Source: Candidatus Heimdallarchaeota archaeon (GTDB lineage: Archaea; Asgardarchaeota; Heimdallarchaeia; Heimdallarchaeales; Heimdallarchaeaceae). From it: a stretch of 37,556 nt of DNA. Of this stretch, positions 8,199-15,432 are shown piece after piece (the first letter of the stretch is position 1; each line of letters opens with the position of its first letter). Position numbers and translations under genes: made by a program. Where the stretch lies: assembly GCA_023136245.1 (NCBI GenBank), contig JAGLRO010000021.1, positions 1 to 37,556 of the forward strand. Reading direction: 5' to 3'. Below the pieces are notes generated by a model. The model searched no databases. It was not told the DNA's origin and was given only the letters and a program-made list of their open reading frames with translations.

Positions 8199-8540
8199 AT
8201 GACTACCCCGCAAATGACTCCAGAACAGCAAGAAGAACTTCAACGATTTAATCAACTTGTTCAAGAATTAGAAATAATAAGGGTAAATCTTCAGCAATTC
8301 GAACTTGAGAAACGAGATATAGCGAGCGCATTAAAAGAGACCAAAGAACTAGATCCATCTGAAGTTATCTATAGGTCTGCAGGACGGTTATTGTTTCAAA
8401 CAAATGTTGAAGATGTAAATAAGCATCTTAAAGAACAACAAGAAAAAGTAGAAGTTAGACTTTCTTCTTTGACCAATAGAGAGAAAAAATTAGTCTCTTC
8501 TGTTAAAGAGCTACAAGAGAAATTAATAGGTAAAAAATGA
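8199..8540 (+). CDS. pfdB: Prefoldin subunit beta
   Basis: This 113-aa coiled-coil protein is the beta subunit of the archaeal prefoldin hexamer, which holds unfolded proteins and hands them to the group II chaperonin. The N-terminal helix (PEQQEELQRFNQLVQELEII), the central hairpin around ELDPSEVIYRSAGRLLFQTNVEDV, and the C-terminal helix (VEVRLSSLTNREKKLVSSVKELQEKL) give the typical layout of two helices joined by a beta hairpin. The gene order with a DUF3194-type gene and a DHH phosphoesterase downstream is found in other archaea and supports the call. No clear ribosome binding site is seen before the ATG, and A/T boxes lie in the 8145-8185 region. Confidence 0.93.
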   Translation: MTTPQMTPEQQEELQRFNQLVQELEIIRVNLQQFELEKRDIASALKETKELDPSEVIYRSAGRLLFQTNVEDVNKHLKEQQEKVEVRLSSLTNREKKLVSSVKELQEKLIGKK

Positions 8541-8588
8541 ATAAACATTTCTTCTTTATAGCTAATAATCTATACGAGTAGTAGATAC

Positions 8589-8894
8589 ATGTCATCTGAT
8601 ATAATAGATATAGGTATTGGACCATTAACTGAGGATCAACTTGAAGATTTAGCATCAACAATAGAAGATAAGATAAACGCTCAAATTAGTAAACACCCTC
8701 AGAAGCAGCTCCTTACAGATTATAATTTTATTGTACAATTATCGCAATCTACTGATAATCTGTTAACTTTGGTTATTGATTTCGAAATGTCAGGAGGATT
8801 AACATCCACTGAACTTGAAGAACTGCTTAAAAATCTCAATGACTTTGCTCAAGACGTTTTAAAAGAGGAGTTACTATGTCTAAAGAAATCCTAG
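8589..8894 (+). CDS. Small conserved archaeal protein, DUF3194-like
   Basis: This 101-aa soluble protein begins MSSDIIDIGIGPLTEDQLEDLASTIED, has a central strand-rich segment (YNFIVQLSQSTDNLLTLVIDFEM), and ends in an acidic helix. It sits between prefoldin beta and a DHH phosphoesterase, where many archaea carry a small gene of the family I recognise as DUF3194; the assignment rests on that context plus size and layout. Its function is not known to me. Its 3' end overlaps the start of the next gene by 19 nt, indicating cotranscription and coupled translation. No strong ribosome binding site precedes its ATG. Confidence 0.7.
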   Translation: MSSDIIDIGIGPLTEDQLEDLASTIEDKINAQISKHPQKQLLTDYNFIVQLSQSTDNLLTLVIDFEMSGGLTSTELEELLKNLNDFAQDVLKEELLCLKKS

Positions 8895-9883
8895 AAATAT
8901 TGGAATTTCTTCAAGAAGAAAAAATCTCACATGTAGGAATTTTCACTCATCAGAATGCAGACCCTGATTCCATCTCAAGTGCAATAGGTTTGAAAAACTT
9001 ACTGTTGCATTTCATACCTAAGCTATCAATCGTTTTAATTGCTGATTCTTTAAGTAAATTATCTAAAAAGGTTTTATCGCATAAAGATGAAGAAATATTC
9101 TTAGAGAACATCCCCGCTAATTTGGAAGCGATTTTTCTCTGTGATACAAACAATCCATCGCAATTAGGAAACATTTCCTTGGAGCAATACATTATTCAAA
9201 AAACACCCATTTTTATTATAGACCATCATTCTTTTCATGAATTTTCCAAGAAAGCAAAACAAACAATTATTCATGATGCAACATCTACTGCGGAAATTAT
9301 TACACAGTTACATGATGAGCTGGAAATTGAACTCTCTCCTGAAATCTCAACGCTACTTATAGCTGGGATTCTATTTGATACAAGAAGATTCAGATATTTA
9401 TCTCCAAACACATTAAGAATAACACAATCTCTAATTAAAAGAGGAGGAGATTATGAAAAAGCACTTAAGATGCTTCAAACTGATTTATCTATATCAGAAA
9501 GAGTTGCCAGACTAAAAGGAGCAGCTAGAAGTTTAGTACACAAGGAAGGAGCTAATGTTTATGTCGTATCATACGTAAATAGCTTTGAAGCATCTGTAGC
9601 TAGAGCATTAATCGATGTAGGTGCAAGTTTTTCTGCAGTAATAGCAGCACCAACCTGTGAGGAACATCGGGTCAGTTTTAGATGTACAAAAGAGTACTCT
9701 AAAAGTAATGATGTTAATCTTGGAGAGCTTGCAAATCGATTAGCAAATAAAATGAATGGTTCTGGAGGGGGTCATGAGACTGCTGCTGGTATGAATATAG
9801 TAAAATCAGATATTTTTCCAACAGATATAGAAGAAAAAATGAAATATCTTTTAGATCTTCTATTAGAGGAGATTAAGAGATGA
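8876..9883 (+). CDS. DHH/DHHA1 family phosphoesterase
   Basis: This 335-aa protein belongs to the DHH superfamily, metal-dependent phosphoesterases that include oligoribonuclease/pAp phosphatases and RecJ-like enzymes. It shows motif I HQNADPDSISSAIG (residues 25-38), motif II FLCDTNN, the signature DHH at 116-118 (IIDHHSF), motif IV GILFDTRRFRYLSP, and the DHHA1 glycine motif GGGHETAAG near residue 297. All metal-ligand motifs are present, so it should be active; whether the substrate is short RNA, pAp or a cyclic dinucleotide product cannot be told. GAGGAG at 8865-8870 supports ATG 8876, within the end of the upstream gene. It is part of the prefoldin operon. Confidence 0.88.
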   Translation: MSKEILEILEFLQEEKISHVGIFTHQNADPDSISSAIGLKNLLLHFIPKLSIVLIADSLSKLSKKVLSHKDEEIFLENIPANLEAIFLCDTNNPSQLGNISLEQYIIQKTPIFIIDHHSFHEFSKKAKQTIIHDATSTAEIITQLHDELEIELSPEISTLLIAGILFDTRRFRYLSPNTLRITQSLIKRGGDYEKALKMLQTDLSISERVARLKGAARSLVHKEGANVYVVSYVNSFEASVARALIDVGASFSAVIAAPTCEEHRVSFRCTKEYSKSNDVNLGELANRLANKMNGSGGGHETAAGMNIVKSDIFPTDIEEKMKYLLDLLLEEIKR

Positions 9884-9906
9884 TTGACGTAGTGTGAGGT
9901 TTGCAT

Positions 9907-11379
9907 ATGACAAAATCAGCTATCTCTTTCGAGAACTACAGTTTTCGTTATAGTTTGAGAGATAGATGGACTGTGAAAGATATAAATGCAACAATTTCAA
10001 AGGGAGAATTTGTTATATTGACAGGTCCAAGTGGGAGTGGTAAGAGCACTCTTTGTTATTCAATGCTTGGACTTATTCCTAATTTCTATGCGGGCGAAAT
10101 TGAGGGTAAGATAATATTCCATCATGATGGAATGAAGAAATCTTCAATTTCTAAATTATCTAAAAATATCGGATATATTCCACAGAGAATTGAAAATTCA
10201 TTCACAACACCTTATGTTATCTCAGAATTAGCTTTTCCTATGGAATATCGTAATTACTCAAAACAAAAAATGATGAAAACTATTGATACAATTTCAAGCG
10301 ATATTGGTATAGAACACCTACTATATAGGAGAATCAACAAATTATCAGATGGTGAGAAACAGCAAATTGCAATTGGTTGTGCATTGGTGACAGATCCTGA
10401 AATCATAGTTGCTGATGAACCGCTTGCAAATTTAGATAAGAAGAACAAGAAGACCAATCTCTCAATTCTTCAAAAATTACATTCCGAAGGAAAAACTATA
10501 ATTGTTTCAACTCATGAACTAAAGAACTATGCAAACATGGTAACAAGAGTTATTGAGTTGTCTGACGGTAAAATAGTCAGAGATATTTCATCAATTAGGA
10601 AAGATAACAAAGAAAAAACGAAAAAAAACTTCACTCTATATAACCTCAAGAATACAAAAGAAAGTGAATCTTTTAAAGAAAAGGTTGTAAATATTGAGAA
10701 TCTTTCCTATGAATATACAGATTATTTTCAGTTATCAGATATTTCTATTTCTTTGTACAAAGGAGAAATTATAGGATTAATCGGTGAAAATGGCTCTGGC
10801 AAAACCACCATGATTAAGTTACTGTGTGGGTTATTAAAACCAAAAAAAGGTAAAATTCGTGTAATGGGTAATGAAATCGATGTAAGGAACTGGAGGGAAA
10901 TTGCACAGAATTTTGGGGTTGTCTTTCAAGATCCTGAAAAACAATTTTTCGAAGAAAATCTATTTGATGAAATAGCACTAATCTCAAAGAATCTAGGAAT
11001 AACACCCTCTATTCAAGTAATTAAAGAAATGTTAAAAGAAAGTGGTTTACAGGATTATGAAAAACATAACGCACACTCTCTTTCACATGGTGAAAAAAGA
11101 AGATTAGCTTTTCTTACAGCTATCTATCATGATCCTCCAATCATAATTTTGGACGAAATAACAAATGGATTAGGAAAACAGAACAAAGAGTGGTTGATTA
11201 ACCAATTAGATGAATTAAGAAGAAAAGGAAAATCAATATTCATTGCATCACATGATTGGGAATGGTTATCACATTTTGCTGATCGAGTAGTATTGTTAGA
11301 AGAAGGAGTAATCAGCTCTATTATGAACGCAAAACAATTCAATGATTTCGTAACTTCTGAAAACCCAAATGAGAATTAA
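9907..11379 (+). CDS. Fused double ATPase of an ECF-type transporter (EcfA-EcfA)
   Basis: This 490-aa protein has two ABC ATPase domains in tandem. Domain 1 has Walker A GPSGSGKST (40-48), Q-loop region GYIPQR, signature LSDGEKQQIAIG and Walker B IIVADEPLANLD. Domain 2 has Walker A GENGSGKTT (about 293-301), signature LSHGEKRRLAF and Walker B IIILDEITNGLG, where the usual DEPT is DEIT. Such fusions power energy-coupling-factor uptake of vitamins or metals. ATG 9907 is preferred to the in-frame TTG at 9901, because GAGGT at 9896-9900 abuts the TTG but lies 6 nt from the ATG. The T subunit follows 15 nt downstream. No S component is seen, so the substrate is unknown. Confidence 0.92.
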   Translation: MTKSAISFENYSFRYSLRDRWTVKDINATISKGEFVILTGPSGSGKSTLCYSMLGLIPNFYAGEIEGKIIFHHDGMKKSSISKLSKNIGYIPQRIENSFTTPYVISELAFPMEYRNYSKQKMMKTIDTISSDIGIEHLLYRRINKLSDGEKQQIAIGCALVTDPEIIVADEPLANLDKKNKKTNLSILQKLHSEGKTIIVSTHELKNYANMVTRVIELSDGKIVRDISSIRKDNKEKTKKNFTLYNLKNTKESESFKEKVVNIENLSYEYTDYFQLSDISISLYKGEIIGLIGENGSGKTTMIKLLCGLLKPKKGKIRVMGNEIDVRNWREIAQNFGVVFQDPEKQFFEENLFDEIALISKNLGITPSIQVIKEMLKESGLQDYEKHNAHSLSHGEKRRLAFLTAIYHDPPIIILDEITNGLGKQNKEWLINQLDELRRKGKSIFIASHDWEWLSHFADRVVLLEEGVISSIMNAKQFNDFVTSENPNEN

Positions 11380-11394
11380 ACATGAGATGAAGAT

Positions 11395-12162
11395 ATGATT
11401 AGTACAAGCAAACAAAGAGAAGAAATTTTTCTTAGGCATAAGAAAAAAACATATTTCGATCCTAGAACTAAATTCGTTATTCTAGTAGCGTTTCTTGTTT
11501 GTGTTCTATATTCTATGAATTTGTATGTTCTCGTAGCTATTGTAACATTATCCTTTATCTCATTGATACTTACAAGAATCAAATTTAAATTCATCTTACT
11601 ATCAATTTTCTTTTTAACATTGTTTTCATTTGTGGGAACAGTAATAGCTTATTTTACAGTAGAAGTGGAAAATATATACTATTTATTTGGTATAATAGAA
11701 ATTCGATTTTTAACTTCATTTTTCATTGTCAGTTGGTTTTTTAATTCTGTAAGTCCGTATGAACTATCTATTTCTTTAGAAAAGATGTATGTACCTGCAA
11801 CAATAACATGGTTACTAACAACAATCTATCAATTCATCCCTGTGTTAGGAAAGGAAGCCCAGGAAATCAATGATATTAGAAAACTAAAAGGTTTATCTGC
11901 AAAGAAATGGCAAATAAAAAAACAATCATACATATTAACAAAAACACTTCGACCTCTTATTACAGGATCAATTAATAGAAGTGTTGATTTAGCTGAAGCT
12001 ATGATAATCAAAGGTTTTAAACCTATGAGAAGGAAGAATCACATATTAGATTTGCACATAAAAATCACTGATATAATTCTAATGCTAATTACAATTGCAG
12101 CGATGGTTTGTATAATAATATTCTTCAGACAAGAATCACTCTTTTTCCTGCAAGAAGTTTAA
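11395..12162 (+). CDS. ECF transporter transmembrane T component (EcfT/CbiQ family)
   Basis: This 255-aa protein has five or so hydrophobic segments (for example FVILVAFLVCVLYSM, YVLVAIVTLSFISLIL and ILLSIFFLTLFSFVGTVIAYF). A long cytoplasmic helical region around residues 150-215 is the coupling domain that contacts the ATPases. The two short coupling motifs, normally Ala-Arg-Gly-like, read LKG (IRKLKGLSAK) and IKG (AMIIKGFKP) here, keeping the Gly and a basic residue. It follows the double ATPase by 15 nt, so the pair forms the energizing module. The 3' end overlaps the convergent thymidylate kinase gene by 27 nt. The specificity subunit must be encoded elsewhere. Confidence 0.85.
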   Translation: MISTSKQREEIFLRHKKKTYFDPRTKFVILVAFLVCVLYSMNLYVLVAIVTLSFISLILTRIKFKFILLSIFFLTLFSFVGTVIAYFTVEVENIYYLFGIIEIRFLTSFFIVSWFFNSVSPYELSISLEKMYVPATITWLLTTIYQFIPVLGKEAQEINDIRKLKGLSAKKWQIKKQSYILTKTLRPLITGSINRSVDLAEAMIIKGFKPMRRKNHILDLHIKITDIILMLITIAAMVCIIIFFRQESLFFLQEV

Positions 12163-12768
12163 TAAGTACTCATTGATTATTTTGCTAACTTCTATAATTG
12201 GTTTATCGACATCAATTATATGAAATAGATTTGGAAATTTCTTAGCTAGAGCATAATAAATTTCTTTAACTTTTTGTAAGCTTTCTTTCTTTTCAAAAGT
12301 ATTTACTCCCTCAGTTCTATCAGAAGCTATCCTTTTAATTGCTACATCTACAGGTAAATCTAGCAGAAGCACAATATCTGGTACAATTGAAACTTTTTCA
12401 TTTTCTGAAAGAATATATTTCCAGTCGAGACCTCGGGATCCTTGATATGCAACTGAAGAAAAATAATATCGATCAGTAACCACTATTTTCTTGTTCTTCA
12501 GTTGAGGTATAACTTCATCTTTTAAATGTATAATTCTATCCTCTAAAAATAATCTAAATTCTTCTTCTACTGGGAAACGTTCTAGAGCAAAAAAACTTTC
12601 TCGAAGTTTTCTACCTGGAATAGAATAACGAGTTGGTTCAGTAGTATAAACTGCATCAAAACTTACAGATTTAAGAAAATCAACAGCTGAACGAGAATGA
12701 CTAGTTTTGCCAGAACCATCTATCCCTTCGAAACAGATGAACATACCAGATGAAGGAGATTCGGACAT
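12136..12768 (-). CDS. tmk: Thymidylate kinase
   Basis: This enzyme phosphorylates dTMP to dTDP. From ATG 12768 the protein has 210 aa, the usual size. It shows the P-loop EGIDGSGKT (14-22), TTEPTRYSIPGRKLRE, the DRYYFSSVAYQGSRG nucleotide-binding segment, and LLLDLPVDVAIKRIASDR in the lid region. The open frame extends upstream to 12915, but the extra 49 residues have no family counterpart and would remove the divergent promoter space in front of the TldE-like gene, so the internal ATG (MSESPSSG) is preferred. The gene converges on the EcfT gene with a 27-nt overlap. Confidence 0.92.
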   Translation of the reverse strand: MSESPSSGMFICFEGIDGSGKTSHSRSAVDFLKSVSFDAVYTTEPTRYSIPGRKLRESFFALERFPVEEEFRLFLEDRIIHLKDEVIPQLKNKKIVVTDRYYFSSVAYQGSRGLDWKYILSENEKVSIVPDIVLLLDLPVDVAIKRIASDRTEGVNTFEKKESLQKVKEIYYALAKKFPNLFHIIDVDKPIIEVSKIINEYLLNFLQEKE

Positions 12769-12921
12769 ATCAACAGAAGAAAATAAATAGCTTAAAACAG
12801 TTTTGGTGACAACATTCTGAGAGGTATGTTGGATTATTGCTTGGTGTTTTTTTAGAGAAATGTTTAAATTCATACGAACTCCGATTAAATTGCAAGAGAG
12901 AACAAATTCTAACAAGATTGT

Positions 12922-14295
12922 ATGAGTGATAAAATGTTTTCAGAAAACTTTCTTTCATTAATTGATTATACCAAAAATGCGCTTGAATCTAGCTCATTTG
13001 ATTCATATGAGATAAATTGTGTAGATCGTTTACATGCATTAACACGTTTTGCAAATTCAACTATACATCAAAATGTTTCAGATCATACTTACAGATTTCT
13101 ATTTAGAGTTTCAAAAGGAAAGAAATTTTGTTCAAGTTCTTTAACTACATTAACTCCAAGTTCAATAGATGCTACAATAAAACAATTAGATTCTATGCTT
13201 TCATTTGTTCCAGAAATATCCTTCTTTCAAGGCTTCCCTGAATCAATAGATTCTCCACTTGTTTCAATTCCAACTGTCGGTAATTTATTAGATGAATTTC
13301 AACGTGCAGATATAGTAGAAACTTCAGTAAGCGGAGCTGAAGAAGTAGACAAGAATGCAAGATTAGCTGGTTCAGTTTATATATCAGATATTCGTTTTCG
13401 AGTCTTAAATTCAAATGGAATTGATAATTCACATCAGATCACTTATAATGGTCTTATTGTGAATTCCTTAACTGAAAGAGAAAATAAGGGCTATGCAAAA
13501 GAAGAACAACATGTAAGAGATCCAGCTGATCTCAAACCTTATGAAATTGCACGACAAGCTACAGAACTTTCTGTCAGTACTTGTTCTTCCAAAGATTATT
13601 CACCGGGTGAATATGAGGTAGTATTATCCCCATCAGCAACAACTACACTTATGCGATTTCTATCTATGGGTTTTTCCGGAAATGCATATCATGAATCACA
13701 AAGTTTTGTAGCAGATCAAATTGGAGTTCAGCTATTTGATCAAAAACTAACTCTTCAAGATGATCCTTTAAATCCAGAAACTTTGTTAGCAACCCCCTTT
13801 GATGGAGAAGGAGTACAAAAGAAACCACTCTTTCTTATAGAGGAAGGAATCCCCAAAACAATCATTTACAATAACTTCATGGCTTCAAGATATTTGAATG
13901 ACAAAAGTAGTTCCACAGGACATCAAATTATTCCATTCTCTGATTATATCTTTAGCTGGGTTATGCCGATGAATCTTACTCTTTATCCAGGTGATTCTTC
14001 ATTAGAAGAAATGATTGAAGAAACAAAAAAAGGATTCTTTGTAAATAGATTACATTATACAAACTTTGTTAACAGAAGACTTGGTGCAATTACTGGTCTA
14101 ACTCGTGATGGTTTGCTCTACATCGAAGATGGTGAGGTAGTGTCTGCTGCGAAAAACTTCAGATTTACAGACAATATTCCTAACTTTTTGAAGGAAGTCC
14201 CATTAATAGGAGAGAATAGAGAAAAGAGTATTGCTTCATTATGTCCAGCAATTAAGTTGAAATCCTTTAGATTTTCAGGCAAAAGCAAGCATTAA
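12922..14295 (+). CDS. TldE/PmbA-type subunit of a TldD/TldE protease
   Basis: This 457-aa protein belongs to the TldD/PmbA family, in which TldD carries the metal site and TldE is the non-catalytic partner of a heterodimeric peptidase. The family layout is visible: an N-terminal alpha-beta domain, the central VNSLTERENKGYAKEEQHVRD-type segment, then PGEYEVVLSPSATTTLMRFLSMGFSG, and C-terminal MNLTLYPGDSSLEEMIEETKKGFFVNR, with GAITGLTRDGLLYIEDGEV. No HExxxH motif is present, supporting TldE rather than TldD. A TldD with the motif lies at 25151-26623. The start is uncertain: ATG 12922 or ATG 12934; GTGAT at 12926-12930 would suit the second. Confidence 0.85.
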   Translation: MSDKMFSENFLSLIDYTKNALESSSFDSYEINCVDRLHALTRFANSTIHQNVSDHTYRFLFRVSKGKKFCSSSLTTLTPSSIDATIKQLDSMLSFVPEISFFQGFPESIDSPLVSIPTVGNLLDEFQRADIVETSVSGAEEVDKNARLAGSVYISDIRFRVLNSNGIDNSHQITYNGLIVNSLTERENKGYAKEEQHVRDPADLKPYEIARQATELSVSTCSSKDYSPGEYEVVLSPSATTTLMRFLSMGFSGNAYHESQSFVADQIGVQLFDQKLTLQDDPLNPETLLATPFDGEGVQKKPLFLIEEGIPKTIIYNNFMASRYLNDKSSSTGHQIIPFSDYIFSWVMPMNLTLYPGDSSLEEMIEETKKGFFVNRLHYTNFVNRRLGAITGLTRDGLLYIEDGEVVSAAKNFRFTDNIPNFLKEVPLIGENREKSIASLCPAIKLKSFRFSGKSKH

Positions 14296-14349
14296 TCAAT
14301 ATCAAGCAGAAATAAACTGATTACTGAAGAAATTTCAGGAAGTTATTGG

Positions 14350-15303
14350 ATGTTGGATACAATTAAAGAAACGTATGATAGGATTAAGGATGCAGTTAAT
14401 CATACTCCAGTAATGCAATCTAGCACTTTAAACGGAATAATTGATGCAACTTGTTTTCTTAAATTGGAAAGTTTTCAGAAAACTGGTTCATTCAAATTTA
14501 GAGGAGCTTTTAACGCTGTTTCTAGCTTGGATGCTGATCAAAAATCCAGAGGTGTAATAACTCACTCTTCGGGAAATTTTGCTCAAGCTTTATCATTAGC
14601 AGCAACCAAAGCCAATGTTTATGCTGTCATTGTTATGCCTGAAAACGCTCCTCAAATCAAAGTAAATGCAACCAAAGGATATGGTGCAGAGGTTGTTTTT
14701 TGTGGTTCCAAACCTGGTGATAGAGAAAAGACTGCTGATGATTTGATAAAACAACATGATTATACTTTAATTCACCCATCTAATGACATGGAAATTATAT
14801 ATGGTCAAGGAACCGCAGCTTTTGAATTAATTCATGAAGTTGGAAATCTTGATTACATTTTTGCTCCATGTGGAGGAGGAGGACTCCTATCAGGTACAGC
14901 TATTGCAACCAAGGAATTACTTGAAGGAACGAGAGTAATTGGTGTCGAACCCAAAAATGCTGATGATGCATATAGATCTTTTAGAAATGGTAAAATTCAC
15001 CCTTCAATAAATCCTAAAACAATTGCTGATGGATTAAGAACCCAACTTGGTTCTAATACTTTCAGGATAGTTAGAGAAAAAGTCGATGATATCATTACAA
15101 TTACTGAAGAAGAAATCGTAAAAGCAATGGAATTTCTCTGGAATCGAATGAAACTTGTTGTTGAACCTTCAGGGGCTGTTTCTTTAGCTGGTGTTATGTC
15201 AAACAAGTTTGATTTAGAATCGAAAAAAATTGGTATAATCATATCTGGTGGAAATATAGACCTTGCAGAATTTTTCAGCATTCTGAGGAAAAAAATAGTA
15301 TGA
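14350..15303 (+). CDS. Threonine/serine dehydratase-like PLP enzyme (serine racemase/threonine ammonia-lyase family)
   Basis: This 317-aa fold-type II PLP enzyme deaminates or racemises hydroxy amino acids. Features are the PLP lysine in TGSFKFRGAF (K49), the substrate loop THSSGNFAQA (71-80), the phosphate-binding glycine loop CGGGGLLSG (from about 174), and a C-terminal VEPSGAVSLAG. There is no ACT regulatory domain, so it is the short, probably catabolic form. In most relatives the substrate loop reads SSGNHxQA; Phe replaces His here. That may alter substrate choice, so threonine, serine or a hydroxyaspartate-like substrate all remain possible. It lies 54 nt after the TldE gene and may be cotranscribed. 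Confidence 0.85.
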   Translation: MLDTIKETYDRIKDAVNHTPVMQSSTLNGIIDATCFLKLESFQKTGSFKFRGAFNAVSSLDADQKSRGVITHSSGNFAQALSLAATKANVYAVIVMPENAPQIKVNATKGYGAEVVFCGSKPGDREKTADDLIKQHDYTLIHPSNDMEIIYGQGTAAFELIHEVGNLDYIFAPCGGGGLLSGTAIATKELLEGTRVIGVEPKNADDAYRSFRNGKIHPSINPKTIADGLRTQLGSNTFRIVREKVDDIITITEEEIVKAMEFLWNRMKLVVEPSGAVSLAGVMSNKFDLESKKIGIIISGGNIDLAEFFSILRKKIV

Positions 15304-15390
15304 AGATATTATCATTTTTTTCTAATTATTCTCTTGTGGTTCATCTTCAAATTAAGTGAACAAACAAAAGTGTATTTATTATTTGCTTTT

Positions 15391-15432
15391 AATAAAAATG
15401 CAAGAAAAAGAAAGAAAAAAAGAAAAGAGATT
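15391..15432 (-). terminator. T-rich (minus strand) tract after the surface protein gene
   Basis: Read on the minus strand, the 40 nt beyond the stop at 15433 are dominated by T runs (CTTTTTTTCTTTC and similar). This is a likely U-tract terminator for the large surface protein. On the + strand a separate T7 run near 15315-15321 may end the dehydratase transcript. Confidence 0.45.

Noticed and set aside
12769-12915. N-terminal 49-residue extension of thymidylate kinase
   Set aside because: It is not part of the family, consumes the divergent promoter space with the TldE gene, and an ATG giving the usual length is available.
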